From assembly GCF_030285665.1 (NCBI RefSeq), contig NZ_CP127295.1, positions 2,914,001 to 2,978,000 of the forward strand: DNA of 64,000 nucleotides, written 5' to 3'. The stretch is from Amycolatopsis mongoliensis (GTDB lineage Bacteria > Actinomycetota > Actinomycetes > Mycobacteriales > Pseudonocardiaceae). The notes below the pieces were generated by a model, which worked only from the letters and a program-made list of their open reading frames with translations, was not told the origin of the DNA and did no database searches. Made by a program: the position numbers and the translations under genes. Of the stretch, positions 37,159 to 46,563 are shown piece after piece. Positions within the stretch are counted from its first letter, which is position 1. Each line of letters starts with the position of its first letter.

Positions 37159-38916
37159 TCACCTTGCGCTCAACTGCCAACCCTCTGCGACGAAAGCGGC
37201 CGGGTTCCGTTCACCGTCGAGGAGTGATCGGCCGCTCTCGGTGACTTTCACACCGTCGACCGAAACACCGCGGCCCGTGTAGTTCGGGTCGGTGCTGTAA
37301 CGCCATCGGAGGCTCACCGAAGCGCCCTGGGGCAGCGTGCCGCTCGCCTTCCACCAGGCACGGTGTCCGTGCCCGGAGAGCGACGTCACATCTCCGGAGG
37401 GTGCGCCCGGCCCGGAAACCGATAGCGCGATCGGTTGCCAGTTCACCCCGTCGGTGGAGGCCTGCAGCTGTAATGGATCAGTGCTTCCCTCGGTGTCCAC
37501 GAAGGCGTAGAAGGACGCCCGTGCTTGATCACTTTGTGTAGTAAATGGGCGAGTACTCAGCGTGGCCGCGCTCGCGTTACCCAGCGTGCTCGTCCACGCG
37601 TCCTTCCCGACCTCGGGTTTCACGGCCATGGCCCGGGCCAGCGACGTCGCCCACACCTGGCGCGCGGTGTTGATCGAGCCCCAGCTCCGGCTCGGGTGCA
37701 CGCGGTTGGTCAGCAGGATGGCGAAGGAGCGTGACTCGGGGTCGATGACCAGCGTCGTCCCGGTGAAGCCGGTGTGCCCGGCGGAGACCGGCGAGGCCAG
37801 CGCGCCCATGTACCAGGGCTGGTCGAGTTCGAAGCCCAGGCCGTGCGCGTCGTCCGGGAACTGCTGGTTGTAGTTCGTCAGCATCATCTGGCGCACGGTG
37901 TCCTCGCCGAGGATCCGGTGCCCGCGGTAGCTGCCGCCGTTGAGCATCGTCTGGGCGAGGACCGCCATGTCGTTCGCGGTGCTGAACACCCCGGCGTGCC
38001 CGGCGACGCCGCCGAGCGACCACGCGTTCTCGTCGTGCACGCTGCCGCGCACCATCCCGCGCGGCGGGTTGGCCTCGTACTCGGTCGCGGCGACGCGGTT
38101 CAGCTTCGACGCGGGCGGGTTGTACCCGGTGTCGACCATGCCCAGCGGCGCGGTGATCCGGTCGTGGACGACCTTGTCCAGCGACTGCCCGGTCAGCTTC
38201 TCGACGATGAAGCCGAGGGTGAGCAGGTTGATGTCGGAGTAGAGGTAGGTCGTGCCCGGCTTGTTCTTCAGCGGGCTGTCGAGCACGGCCTGCCGGCGCG
38301 AAGGGATGTCCGGGTAGCCGGCCCACAGCGACGGGATCGGGTCGGCGTCGAACCCGGACACGTGCGTGAGCAGCATCTTGACGGTGATGGCGGCCTTGTC
38401 GCCGGTGGCGAACTCCGGGAAGAACCGGCTCACCGGGGTGTCGATGGTGAGCTGGCCGCGTTCGACGAGCTGCAGCACGGCGATCGAGGTGAACAGCTTC
38501 GAGATCGACGCCATGTCGAAGATGGTGTCGTTGCGCATCGGGACCTGCTGGCCGGCGGGCAGCTCGGTGCCCGCGGCGTCGGCGTACCGCACCGCGCCGC
38601 CGACGGAGTACCGGTCGACGACCACGCCGTCGTGGGCCAGCAGGCCGACCGCGCCGGAGAAGTGCGGGTGCCCGGTGGCGTCCGGCTTCGTCCAGCTCGC
38701 GAGGAAGTCCTCGGCGGCCTTGATCGGCGCCGGGTCGAGGTTGACCTCCTGCGGCCGTCCGTCGCGCAGGGTCGTCCACGGCGCGGCGAAGCCCTGTTGC
38801 GGCCGGTCGAAGCGGCCCGCGTCGTCGTGGCGTCCGATGGCGCTGGCTCCCGAGGTCAACGTGGTCAGCGCGACCAGCACTCCGGTGGCCGCGGCGATGA
38901 CCTTCCTAGCACGCAC
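37159..38916 (-). CDS. Secreted beta-lactamase-related serine hydrolase (YbbE/AmpH-like)
   Basis: 585 aa. N-terminal signal peptide (about 1-26, cut near GASA). Class C-type fold with S137-I-S-K140, YSDIN as the Tyr motif, and HTGFTG replacing KTG. An extra C-terminal beta domain (about 445-585) with FxxxVDTEGSTDP may bind polymer. Located directly after namZ in the same operon, 10 nt apart, as ybbE follows ybbC in Bacillus. Probably acts on peptidoglycan-derived peptides or esters, not on antibiotics. Confidence 0.85.
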   Translation of the reverse strand: MRARKVIAAATGVLVALTTLTSGASAIGRHDDAGRFDRPQQGFAAPWTTLRDGRPQEVNLDPAPIKAAEDFLASWTKPDATGHPHFSGAVGLLAHDGVVVDRYSVGGAVRYADAAGTELPAGQQVPMRNDTIFDMASISKLFTSIAVLQLVERGQLTIDTPVSRFFPEFATGDKAAITVKMLLTHVSGFDADPIPSLWAGYPDIPSRRQAVLDSPLKNKPGTTYLYSDINLLTLGFIVEKLTGQSLDKVVHDRITAPLGMVDTGYNPPASKLNRVAATEYEANPPRGMVRGSVHDENAWSLGGVAGHAGVFSTANDMAVLAQTMLNGGSYRGHRILGEDTVRQMMLTNYNQQFPDDAHGLGFELDQPWYMGALASPVSAGHTGFTGTTLVIDPESRSFAILLTNRVHPSRSWGSINTARQVWATSLARAMAVKPEVGKDAWTSTLGNASAATLSTRPFTTQSDQARASFYAFVDTEGSTDPLQLQASTDGVNWQPIALSVSGPGAPSGDVTSLSGHGHRAWWKASGTLPQGASVSLRWRYSTDPNYTGRGVSVDGVKVTESGRSLLDGERNPAAFVAEGWQLSAR

Positions 38917-38926
38917 GAGTTCTCCC

Positions 38927-40198
38927 TCAGCGGTAAAGCAGGTGGCGACGACGTTTCCGGTCGAACTCGGCCAGCTCAGTCCGCCAGGCGCCGGTGACCT
39001 CGTCGACGCCCGCGCCGGCGTCGACCATGGCCCGCAGCCGGCTGGACCCGGAGAGCTTGTCGACGTAGTTGTCGGGGCGCCAGGCGAACACGTCCGGGTG
39101 CAGCGCCTTCGCCGTGACGAGCATGGCGACCGCGGTCCGGATCGCGTCGAAGGCCCGCGGGTCCTCGACGCTGACCTGCACGCCCCCGCAGGTCTGGTTG
39201 ACGAACTTGCTGAACGTGGGCACGAAGTAGATCTCGCGGAACCGGGCGCCGGGCAGCGCGAGGTCCTCGAGCTTCTCGCGCCAGCGCCAGTCGAGCCCGG
39301 GCGCGCCGATGATCTCGAACGGCCGGGTCGTGCCGCGGCCTTCGGAGAACACCGTGCCTTCGAACATGCCGGTGCCCGGGTAGACGAGCGCCGTGTCCGG
39401 CGTCGGCATGTTCGGGCTCGGCAGCACCCAGTTCAGCCCGGTCTGCGCGAAGAGCGTGTCGCGCTGCCAGCCGCGTACCTGGACGACTTCGAGACGCTCC
39501 AGCTTCACGCCTTCGCCGGGCAGGAACTCTTCGGCGAAGAAACGCGCCAGCTCGCCGACGGTCATGCCGTGCTGCTGGACGATCGGCTTCTTCCCGATCC
39601 CCGAGGAGAACTTCGGGTCGAGCAGCGGGCCGGCCGCCCGGCCGCCGATCGGGTTGGGCCGGTCGAGCACGACGAAGGCGGCTTTGACCTGCGCCGCGGC
39701 CACCATCGCCGTGTAGAGCGACCAGATGTAGGTGTAGAAGCGCGCGCCGACGTCGGCGATGTCGAAGACGACCGTGTCGACGCCCGCTTTGGTGAACAGT
39801 GATGCCAGCTTCGTCGCGTCGGCGCCGTACGCGTCGTACACGGGCACGCCGGTGCGCGGGTCCGTGTAGTCGCCTTCGGAGCCGCCGGCCTGCGCGCTGC
39901 CGCGGAAGCCGTGCTCGGGCCCGAAGGCCGCGACCGGCCGCACGCCGGCCGCGACCATCGAGTCGACGATGTGGTCGCCGTTCAGCAGGACCCCGGTCGG
40001 GTTCGACAGGACGCCGAGCTTGCGGCCCGTGAAGGACCGCCAGCCCTGCGCGGCCAGCTGTTCGGCGCCGGTGAGGACGCGACCCGGGTGGGCCTGGGCT
40101 TGGGGCTCGGGCTGGGCTCCGGCGACGGCGGAGCCGCCCGCCAGGACCGGGACCGCGAGCGCGCCTGCGCCGAGGAAGTGGCGCCGGTTCAGGTTCAC
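38927..40198 (-). CDS. namZ: Exo-beta-N-acetylmuramidase NamZ (DUF1343, GH171)
   Basis: 423 aa from GTG 40198, overlapping the nagZ stop in GTGA. The Tat-type signal has NRRHFLGAGAL. The DUF1343 core contains GVLSNPTGV, AFGPEHGFRG, VFDIADVGARFYTYIW, VVLDRPNPIGG and the C-terminal GTVFSEGRGTTRPFE. In Bacillus this family releases MurNAc from the non-reducing end of GlcNAc-free chains. Together with NagZ it would dismantle glycan strands outside the cell. An upstream frame through nagZ is spurious. Confidence 0.9.
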   Translation of the reverse strand: MNLNRRHFLGAGALAVPVLAGGSAVAGAQPEPQAQAHPGRVLTGAEQLAAQGWRSFTGRKLGVLSNPTGVLLNGDHIVDSMVAAGVRPVAAFGPEHGFRGSAQAGGSEGDYTDPRTGVPVYDAYGADATKLASLFTKAGVDTVVFDIADVGARFYTYIWSLYTAMVAAAQVKAAFVVLDRPNPIGGRAAGPLLDPKFSSGIGKKPIVQQHGMTVGELARFFAEEFLPGEGVKLERLEVVQVRGWQRDTLFAQTGLNWVLPSPNMPTPDTALVYPGTGMFEGTVFSEGRGTTRPFEIIGAPGLDWRWREKLEDLALPGARFREIYFVPTFSKFVNQTCGGVQVSVEDPRAFDAIRTAVAMLVTAKALHPDVFAWRPDNYVDKLSGSSRLRAMVDAGAGVDEVTGAWRTELAEFDRKRRRHLLYR

Positions 40199-42003
40199 CA
40201 GGTCAGCCCGTGGCCGAAGGGGTACTTCACGGTGTGCACGTCGGCCCCCGCCGGGATGTCGACCGGCAGCTTCCCGACCGGCTTCGTCTCGCCGAGGACG
40301 ACCTTGGCCAGCGCCTCCAGGGTCGGCGTGATGTAGCCGTAGGTGGCGAGCCAGGTCTTGACCGTGGTCGGGTAACCGGCGTCGTACGGGATCTGCGCGG
40401 CGACCGCGACGACCGGCTTGCCGGTGGCTTGCAGGGCGTCGAGGAGCTTCGTCTGCAGGGGGAAGCCGCCGATGTTGTTGGTCAGCACGACGACGAGGTC
40501 GACGTTCTTGGCGTTCGCGACGGCCTGCGCGATCTGGGCGTCCGTCGGCGCCTGACCGGTCGGGTACGCCGTCGCGGCCGTGCCGTGCGCGGTCAGCTTC
40601 TGCGCGAGCGTCGCCGTCGTGGAGACGCCCCAGCCGGTGACGAGCGCCGTGGCGGGCTTCTGCTTCAGCGGCAGGAGGCCGGCGTCGTTCGCGATGGCCG
40701 TGATGCCGCGGTCGGCGATGTCCTGCGCCGTCTTGAGGTTCGCCGGCGTGCCGACGGTCTTCATCACCCGGTTCGGGTCGACGAACGGCGAGAAGAGGAT
40801 GCCGCGCTCGAACTTCAGCTTCAGCACGCGCAGCACGCTCTGGTCGATCCGCTGCATCGGGATGTCGCCGGACTTCACCGCGTTCAGCACCGAGTTGATG
40901 GCGACGTCGAGGTGCACCGGCATGAGCAGCTGGTCGACGCCGGCCTTGAGCGCGAGGACCGGGATCTCGGCGTCGCTGTGCATCTGGCGCACGCCCTGCA
41001 TTTCGAGGGAGTCGGTGATGACGACGCCGTTGTAGCCCAGCTCGTTGCGCAGCTTGCCGGTGACGATCGGCTTCGACAGCGTCGCCGGCTCCAGTGACGG
41101 GTCGAGGCTGGGGAACTGGATGTGCGCGGTCATGATCGAGTCGATGCCGGCCTTGATGGCGGCCTTGAACGGCGGCACGTCGGTGGCCCGCCACTGGTCT
41201 TCGGTGCTGTCGATCCGCGGCAGCCCGGTGTGGCTGTCGGTCGGCGCGGCGCCGTGGCCGGGGAAGTGCTTCGCGGTGGCGGCGACGGTCTTCGTCGGGA
41301 AGTCGGAGTCCTGGTAGCCCTTGACCTCGGCGGTGACGAAGTCGCTGGCCAGGCCGGGCTGCCCGGCGAAGGACCGGACGCCGATGACCGGGTTGACGGG
41401 GTTGGAGTTGACGTCCGAATCGGGCGCGAAGTCCTGGTTGATGCCGACGGCGCGCAGCTCGTGGCCGAGGATCGTCGCGGCCTTCGTCGCCCTCGCCGTG
41501 TCCCGGCCGGCCGAGATTGCCATCGCGTTGGGGAACTCGGTCGCCGGCGCGCCCATCCGGGTCACCGTGCCGCCCTCCTGGTCGGCGCCGATCTGCAGCG
41601 GGATGTGCGCCCCGCTGCCGATGGCGGCCTTCTGGAGGCCGTTGGACAGCTTGGCGACCTGCACGGGGTCGTCGAAGTTGTCGCGCGAGTCGTTGTTGAA
41701 GTAGATGACGCCGCCCAGGTGGTACTTCTGGATCACCTGAGCTGGGGTGTCGACCCCGAAGTCCGCCTGGTTCTTCGGGTTCACTTCGTCGGCCGTCTTG
41801 CCGTTCACCCAGGTGACGAACAGCTGCCCGACCTTCTGCTCGAGCGTCAGCCCGCGCAGCGTCTGTGCCGCCGCGGCCTCCGCCTGCGCGCCCGCGCTCA
41901 CCCGCGGTGCACTCGCCGCGGCCGCGACACCCACACCGGTGAGGGCGAGCACCCCCGCGACGGGCAGGGCGAGCGCATGGAACCTCCGATTTCGGGTCGT
42001 CAC
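40195..42003 (-). CDS. nagZ: Secreted GH3 beta-N-acetylglucosaminidase (NagZ)
   Basis: 602 aa from GTG 42003 with GGGAGG 6 nt upstream. Signal peptide with TRNRRFHALALPV. GH3 catalytic domain: GADQEGGTVTRMG, the NagZ loop AKHFPGHGAAPTDSHTGLP with the catalytic Asp-His pair, and nucleophile VITDSLEM. A C-terminal GH3_C-like domain is present, as in secreted Gram-positive NagZ. Removes GlcNAc from muropeptides. First gene of the nagZ-namZ-hydrolase operon. Confidence 0.92.
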   Translation of the reverse strand: MTTRNRRFHALALPVAGVLALTGVGVAAAASAPRVSAGAQAEAAAAQTLRGLTLEQKVGQLFVTWVNGKTADEVNPKNQADFGVDTPAQVIQKYHLGGVIYFNNDSRDNFDDPVQVAKLSNGLQKAAIGSGAHIPLQIGADQEGGTVTRMGAPATEFPNAMAISAGRDTARATKAATILGHELRAVGINQDFAPDSDVNSNPVNPVIGVRSFAGQPGLASDFVTAEVKGYQDSDFPTKTVAATAKHFPGHGAAPTDSHTGLPRIDSTEDQWRATDVPPFKAAIKAGIDSIMTAHIQFPSLDPSLEPATLSKPIVTGKLRNELGYNGVVITDSLEMQGVRQMHSDAEIPVLALKAGVDQLLMPVHLDVAINSVLNAVKSGDIPMQRIDQSVLRVLKLKFERGILFSPFVDPNRVMKTVGTPANLKTAQDIADRGITAIANDAGLLPLKQKPATALVTGWGVSTTATLAQKLTAHGTAATAYPTGQAPTDAQIAQAVANAKNVDLVVVLTNNIGGFPLQTKLLDALQATGKPVVAVAAQIPYDAGYPTTVKTWLATYGYITPTLEALAKVVLGETKPVGKLPVDIPAGADVHTVKYPFGHGLTW

Positions 42004-42654
42004 GACCAGCCTCCCAGAAAGTTGCGGGCGCTCGGCGGACGTCAGAAGTCCACTCGGAAGCGCCAGTATCGGGAAGCTACTCACCGAATCCGTTGATGTC
42101 CATCGACCGACGGCACCAACGGACCGTTCGTACCCGGATCGGTAAGAAAGTCGCCGTTCGTAAGGAGCGAGGGGGCCGAACGGGTGGTGGGGCAGGGGAT
42201 GTCCGGCGGGTACTTCACGCCGGCGCTGTCCCCGTCCTTCCGGTTAAACGAGGCGGCGCCCGTGGCCTAGGGCCGACGGGCGCCGCCTGCAAAGCGCGAA
42301 CTTCTCGGGCGACCAAGCGTGCAACTCTGGTCGTACCTACATGGACTCGGCGTGTGGCGTCCCACTACGCAGTCCCTAGACGACGAGCCTCCCGCGGCGC
42401 GCTGCGCGTGGGTACCCGGAGTCCGCGCACGGAGGTTTGCCGGGGTGGAACAGGCTTCTCTTCTACCTGCTCCCTGGCCGACCGAACGTCCGCACCTACT
42501 TTCTACGCCGTGAGCCCGGTCACTTCAAGTGCGCGGACGGGTGCACCGGTACAGAGGCTGGATCGGGTGACACGGGCACCCTGCGCGACGGACAATTCGG
42601 GGCTGGGCCAAGCAAAGTGGAGACCGTACGGCCGTGTGGGTGGCGGCTCGGCGG
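42004..42654. other. 651-bp intergenic stretch
   Basis: The left part holds the nagZ leader and promoter. A strong hairpin lies at 42251-42288. From 42290 to 42654 I see no supportable gene, tRNA or regulatory RNA, and the short open frames have no RBS. Confidence 0.5.
42251..42288. terminator. Terminator hairpin
   Basis: Perfect 13-bp stem AGGCGGCGCCCGT (42251-42263) with 42276-42288, loop 12 nt. Confidence 0.65.
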
Positions 42655-43485
42655 CTATCGGGACCGACGGCGACGATTGAGGCCGTACCAGGTCGCTCCG
42701 GCAGCCACCGCGCCGACGCCGAGGGCCACCATTCCCGCCGATCGGGTCGGGATCCGGCTGCGCAGGGACATGGGCCGGTCGAAGGCCAGGATCGGCCAGC
42801 CGCGGTCGAGGGCCTCGCGCCGCAGGAGCTTGTCCGGGTTGACCGCGTGCGGGTGCCCGACGACCTCGAGCAGCGGGATGTCGGTGCTCGAATCGGTGTA
42901 GGCGAAGCACTCGGCGAGGTCGTAGCCGTGGGTCGCGGCGAGCTGCTTCGCGGCGACGGCCTTGTTGGCGCCGTAGCAGTAGAAGTCGACTTCGCCGGAG
43001 TAGCGGCCGTCGACGATCTGCATCCGCGTGGCGACGCTCCGGGTCGCGCCGAGCATCTCCGCCACCGGCGCGACGACCTCCTCGCCGGTCGCCGACAGCA
43101 CGATGACGTCGTGCCCGTCCTCGCGGTGCCGCGCGATCAGCTCCGCCGCCTCCGCGTACACGAGCGGGTCGACGACGTCGTGCAGGGTCTCGCGGACGAT
43201 CGCCGAAACCTGCGCGACGTCCCAGCCGGCGCACAGCGCGGAAACTTCGGCCCGCAGCCGCTCGGTCTTGTTCTCGTCGGCGCCGGCGAGTGAGAACACC
43301 AGCTGCGCGTAGGCACTGCGCAACGCGGCGCGACGGTTGATCAATCCTTCTTTGAGCAATGGTTTGCTGAACGCCAGCGCGCTCGACGAGGCGATGATCG
43401 TCTTGTCCAGGTCGAAGAACGCGGCCACCGCGTACTCCGGGCCCGGCTTCCGGATGCGCGACGGCGCGCTGCTCGGTTCGGCCAC
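42655..43485 (-). CDS. HAD-family phosphatase, SerB-like (Rv3661-type)
   Basis: 276 aa from GTG 43485. HAD motif I FFDLDKTII, motif II IVLSATGEEV, motif III and IV YTDSSTDIPLL. The cap and C-terminal basic tail with a hydrophobic helix (about 250-268) suggest membrane association. TATCCT (43492-43497 minus) ends 6 nt before the GTG, so it is leaderless. Its position divergent from ssd with a 6C RNA between matches M. tuberculosis Rv3661. Not a confirmed phosphoserine phosphatase. Confidence 0.88.
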   Translation of the reverse strand: MAEPSSAPSRIRKPGPEYAVAAFFDLDKTIIASSSALAFSKPLLKEGLINRRAALRSAYAQLVFSLAGADENKTERLRAEVSALCAGWDVAQVSAIVRETLHDVVDPLVYAEAAELIARHREDGHDVIVLSATGEEVVAPVAEMLGATRSVATRMQIVDGRYSGEVDFYCYGANKAVAAKQLAATHGYDLAECFAYTDSSTDIPLLEVVGHPHAVNPDKLLRREALDRGWPILAFDRPMSLRSRIPTRSAGMVALGVGAVAAGATWYGLNRRRRSR

Positions 43486-43644
43486 GTGCCCAGGATAAGA
43501 GCTTGATCGCGGCGCGTCCCGTTGGTCCGCCACCCGCGTGCCGCGCCAGACGGAAAATCCATGACAGGAAGGCACTTCCGGGGCGCCGTGCCGTTACCGA
43601 ACTGTATGCCTCGCCCGGCGCGCGAACCGGCCGTCGGCGGAGTT

Positions 43645-43745
43645 ACAGTGAGGGAGTCCGGTGTCCAACCGGGCCGGTTCAGTCCGACCCCCCGGGGCTG
43701 AACCCACGGCGGCCCCCGTCCCTCCCCCTGGCGGGGGCCGCCCTC
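43645..43745 (+). ncRNA. 6C small RNA (B11-type)
   Basis: Two consecutive hairpins with C-rich loops. The first has arms GGTTCAG (43676-43682) and CTGAACC (43698-43704) around a run of six C. The second has an 11-bp stem (43708-43718 with 43732-43742) around TCCCTCCCCCTGG and ends in CTCTT, acting as terminator. This is the actinobacterial 6C motif. In M. tuberculosis, B11 (6C) sits between Rv3660c and Rv3661, and the flanking homologues are the same here. The 5' end is estimated. Confidence 0.8.
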
Positions 43746-44095
43746 TTAACCTTCTGCTCACCTTTCGACTCGCGCCCCCCGGTGCGAGTCTTCTTGCCTT
43801 CCGCTTACCTTTCTCGATTCCGTTTTCCGGGCCGTATTGTCATTTCTCCGGCACGGTCGAGAGCGTCGAATGCGGTATTCGCCGGGCTGGCCGCCGCACG
43901 TGCGCCGCGGGCGGGCGCGATCCTGCCACAGCCCGCCGACGGAACCGGCCCGCGAGCCGTTCGCCGGAGGGCAGTTGTCCACAACACCCCGGTTGTCCAC
44001 AGCTGCCCGTCCGCCCCGTTGCGCCCCCCGGCCACCCACCGCGACGGTGGAACCCGGGCCACCCACGGCCCGCACCGACGACGGGGGAGGAACGC

Positions 44096-45169
44096 ATGAC
44101 GGGGGAACGACCGATCGTGGTCGCCGCGGACGAAACCGTGCTCGACGAGATCCTGCGCGTGGCCGCGGTCGCGGGCTGCGAGCTCGACCGGGCACCGGAC
44201 CTGACGGCGGCCCGCGGGCACTGGGCCCGGGCCCCACTGGTGGTCCTCGACGAAGAAGCCGCGCGGCTGGCGCCGGTCCTGCCCCGGCGGAGCGGGATCC
44301 TCCTGGTCTGCAAGGGCAGTCCGGGACAGCGGACGTGGGAGCACGCGTTCCGCGTCGGCGTCGAGCGCGTGATCTCGTTGCCCGAGGAGGAGAGCGAGCT
44401 CGCGGGCGCCTTCGCCGACGTCGTCGAGACCCCGGCGGAGGAAGCCGGCCTGGTGCTCGGCGTGGTCGGCGGCCGGGGCGGCGCCGGCGCGTCCGTCTTC
44501 GCCGCGACGCTGGCGCTGGCGGCCGACCGGGATCCGGGCGGCGCCCTGCTGGTGGACTGCGATCCCCTCGGTGGCGGACTGGATCTGTTGCTGGGCCTGG
44601 AAAAGACGCCCGGTCCGCGCTGGTCGGAGGTCCGGCTGAGCGGCCGCGTCTCGGTACCGGCGCTGGCGGCGGCGCTCCCGCAACGAAAGCATCGCGGCGG
44701 CAGCCTGCCGGTACTGGCGTGCGGCCGGGAGGGCGAGGGCCCGGCGGTCGAGTCCCTGTCGGCCGTCCTCGCGGCCGGCCGCCGTTCGGGGCGCACGGTG
44801 GTCTGCGACCTCCCGCGCACGCTGGGCGACGCGGCGGCGGAAGCGGTCGCGGTGGCCGATCTCGTGGTGCTGGTGGTGCCGGTGGAGTTCCGCGCCTGCA
44901 TGGCGGCGAAGCAGGTGCTGCGGCCACTTTCGGAACTGACGGCCCGGCTCGGGGTGGTCGCGTGTGGACGGTCCCGGGCCGGCGTCTCGCCCGTCCGGAC
45001 GGCCGGCCTCCTCGGCCCGCCCCTGCTGGCGTCGATGGCCCCGGAGCGGGGCTTGCCGGTGGCGGTCGAACGCGGCGAGTTCCCGGCCAAGCCGTCGGGC
45101 CCCTTGGCGACGGCGGCGGCGGACGTCTTGGCGGTAGCGCGCCGCGAGGCCCGGGCGGCGGCTCGATGA
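44096..45169 (+). CDS. ssd: Septum-site determining protein Ssd / CpaE-like, heads tad operon
   Basis: 357 aa from ATG 44096 (GGGGGAGG 7 nt upstream). N-terminal receiver-like domain (1-~110), then a MinD/ParA-type ATPase fold with a degenerate P-loop VGGRGGAGASVFAA lacking the GKT, DCDPLGGGLDLLLG and DLPRT. The group belongs to CpaE proteins that position Tad pilus machines; the M. tuberculosis homologue Rv3660c affects septation. Overlaps the next small gene in ATGA. Confidence 0.88.
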   Translation: MTGERPIVVAADETVLDEILRVAAVAGCELDRAPDLTAARGHWARAPLVVLDEEAARLAPVLPRRSGILLVCKGSPGQRTWEHAFRVGVERVISLPEEESELAGAFADVVETPAEEAGLVLGVVGGRGGAGASVFAATLALAADRDPGGALLVDCDPLGGGLDLLLGLEKTPGPRWSEVRLSGRVSVPALAAALPQRKHRGGSLPVLACGREGEGPAVESLSAVLAAGRRSGRTVVCDLPRTLGDAAAEAVAVADLVVLVVPVEFRACMAAKQVLRPLSELTARLGVVACGRSRAGVSPVRTAGLLGPPLLASMAPERGLPVAVERGEFPAKPSGPLATAAADVLAVARREARAAAR

Positions 45170-45351
45170 GCACCCGGCTCCGCCCGCCGGGGCAGCCGAT
45201 CAGGGTGTCCGAGCTCCTGTTGCCCACGGTCCTGACCCTCGCCGGCCGCGGCGCGGTGAGCGCAGGGAACTTCCTGACCGTGCTGGCCGGCACCCGCGTG
45301 ACAGCACGCCGCAGCTTTGAGCACACCCGGACCGAGGTGGCGAACCCATGA
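45166..45351 (+). CDS. 61-aa protein between ssd and tadA
   Basis: 61 aa (MSTRLRPPGQ...). Both ends overlap neighbours by 4 nt (ATGA at 45166 and 45348), which strongly supports translation. It has a basic N-terminus, a moderately hydrophobic middle (SELLLPTVLTLAG then FLTVLAGTRV) and a basic/acidic tail. No family recognised. Could be a small Tad-system component. Confidence 0.6.
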   Translation: MSTRLRPPGQPIRVSELLLPTVLTLAGRGAVSAGNFLTVLAGTRVTARRSFEHTRTEVANP

Positions 45352-46499
45352 GCACCGACTTCGTGGACCGCGTCCGCAACCGCCTGGCGGGCGACCGCCG
45401 CCAAGCCGATCCGGTCGCCGTCGCGACGGCGGTCCGAGCCGAAGCCGGCGGCGCCCTCGGCCACGACGCGGTGCTCGACGCGGCCCGCCAAGCCCGCGAC
45501 GAGTTCGTCGGCGCCGGTCCGCTGGCCCCGCTCCTCGAGAACCCCGCGACGACCGACGTGCTGGTGACCGGCCCCGAGGAGGTCTGGACGGACGGTCCGG
45601 AGGGCCTCACCCGCACCGGTATCCGGTTCACCGGCGAAGAGGCCGTCCGCCGCCTGGCCCAGCGCCTCGCGCTCGCGGCCGGCCGCCGGCTCGACGACGC
45701 ACAGCCCTATGTGGACGGCTGGCTGCCCGGCACCGGCCCGCACGGCCGCATCCGCGTGCACGCCGTCCTCCCGCCGGTCGCGGCCGGCGGGACGTGCCTG
45801 TCCCTCCGCGTCCTCCGCCCGGCAACGCACGACCTCACGACGTTGCAGGAGCTCGGCGCGTTCGACGCGAACGGCGCGAAACTGCTGGAGACGGTGGTTT
45901 CGCGGCGGATGGCGTTCCTCGTCACCGGCGGGACCGGTGCGGGCAAGACGACGCTGCTGGCCGCGTTGCTCGGCGCGGTCGACCCGGCCGAGCGGATCGT
46001 CTGCGTCGAGGACGCCGGCGAGCTGCAGCCCGCGCACCCGCAGTTCGTCAGTCTCGTCGGCCGTCCGGCCAATGTGGAGGGTGCGGGTGCGGTGGGCTTG
46101 GCGGAGCTCGTCCGCCAAGCGCTGCGCATGCGTCCCGACCGGCTGGTGGTCGGCGAGGTCCGCGGCGCCGAGGTCGGCGCCCTGCTCGCGGCGTTGAACA
46201 CAGGCCACGATGGCGGCGCGTGCACCGTCCACGCGAACTCGCCGGCCGAGGTACCGGCCCGCATCGAGGCTTTGGCGGCGCTCGGCGGCCTGAGCCGCGA
46301 AGCGGTGCACAGCCAGCTCGTCGCGGCGATCCGGGTGGTCCTCCACATGCGACGCGAGCCCGGCGGCCGTCGACGTCTCGCGGAGGTCGGCGTGCTCCGC
46401 GCGGACCACGGCCGGGCGCGAGTCGTGCCGGTGTGGCGCGCGGGCCGCTGGACGGTCGACCGCCACCTCTTCGTCACGACGGGAGCGCTGGCGTGCTGA
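45348..46499 (+). CDS. tadA: Tad pilus ATPase TadA/CpaF (Rv3659c-type)
   Basis: 383 aa. Secretion ATPase of the VirB11/CpaF class: Walker A GGTGAGKTTLLAALL, Asp box CVEDAGELQPAHPQFVSL, Walker B-like DRLVVGEVRGAEV, His box HDGGACTVHANSPAE. It powers pilus assembly at the inner face of the membrane. It overlaps its upstream neighbour by 4 nt and tadB starts 64 nt downstream. Confidence 0.93.
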   Translation: MSTDFVDRVRNRLAGDRRQADPVAVATAVRAEAGGALGHDAVLDAARQARDEFVGAGPLAPLLENPATTDVLVTGPEEVWTDGPEGLTRTGIRFTGEEAVRRLAQRLALAAGRRLDDAQPYVDGWLPGTGPHGRIRVHAVLPPVAAGGTCLSLRVLRPATHDLTTLQELGAFDANGAKLLETVVSRRMAFLVTGGTGAGKTTLLAALLGAVDPAERIVCVEDAGELQPAHPQFVSLVGRPANVEGAGAVGLAELVRQALRMRPDRLVVGEVRGAEVGALLAALNTGHDGGACTVHANSPAEVPARIEALAALGGLSREAVHSQLVAAIRVVLHMRREPGGRRRLAEVGVLRADHGRARVVPVWRAGRWTVDRHLFVTTGALAC

Positions 46500-46563
46500 C
46501 CCTGCTGCTGGTGCGCCTCTCCTTGCTGGTGAACATCTTCCCGCGCCGTAGAAGGAGGCCGCG

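Noticed and set aside
37159..38916. Antibiotic-resistance beta-lactamase
   Set aside because: Its operon with namZ/nagZ and the extra C-terminal domain point to wall recycling; the third motif is HTG, as in AmpH/esterase-type relatives.
42319..42513. 64-codon frame in the gap after nagZ
   Set aside because: No RBS, odd composition and no neighbour coupling.
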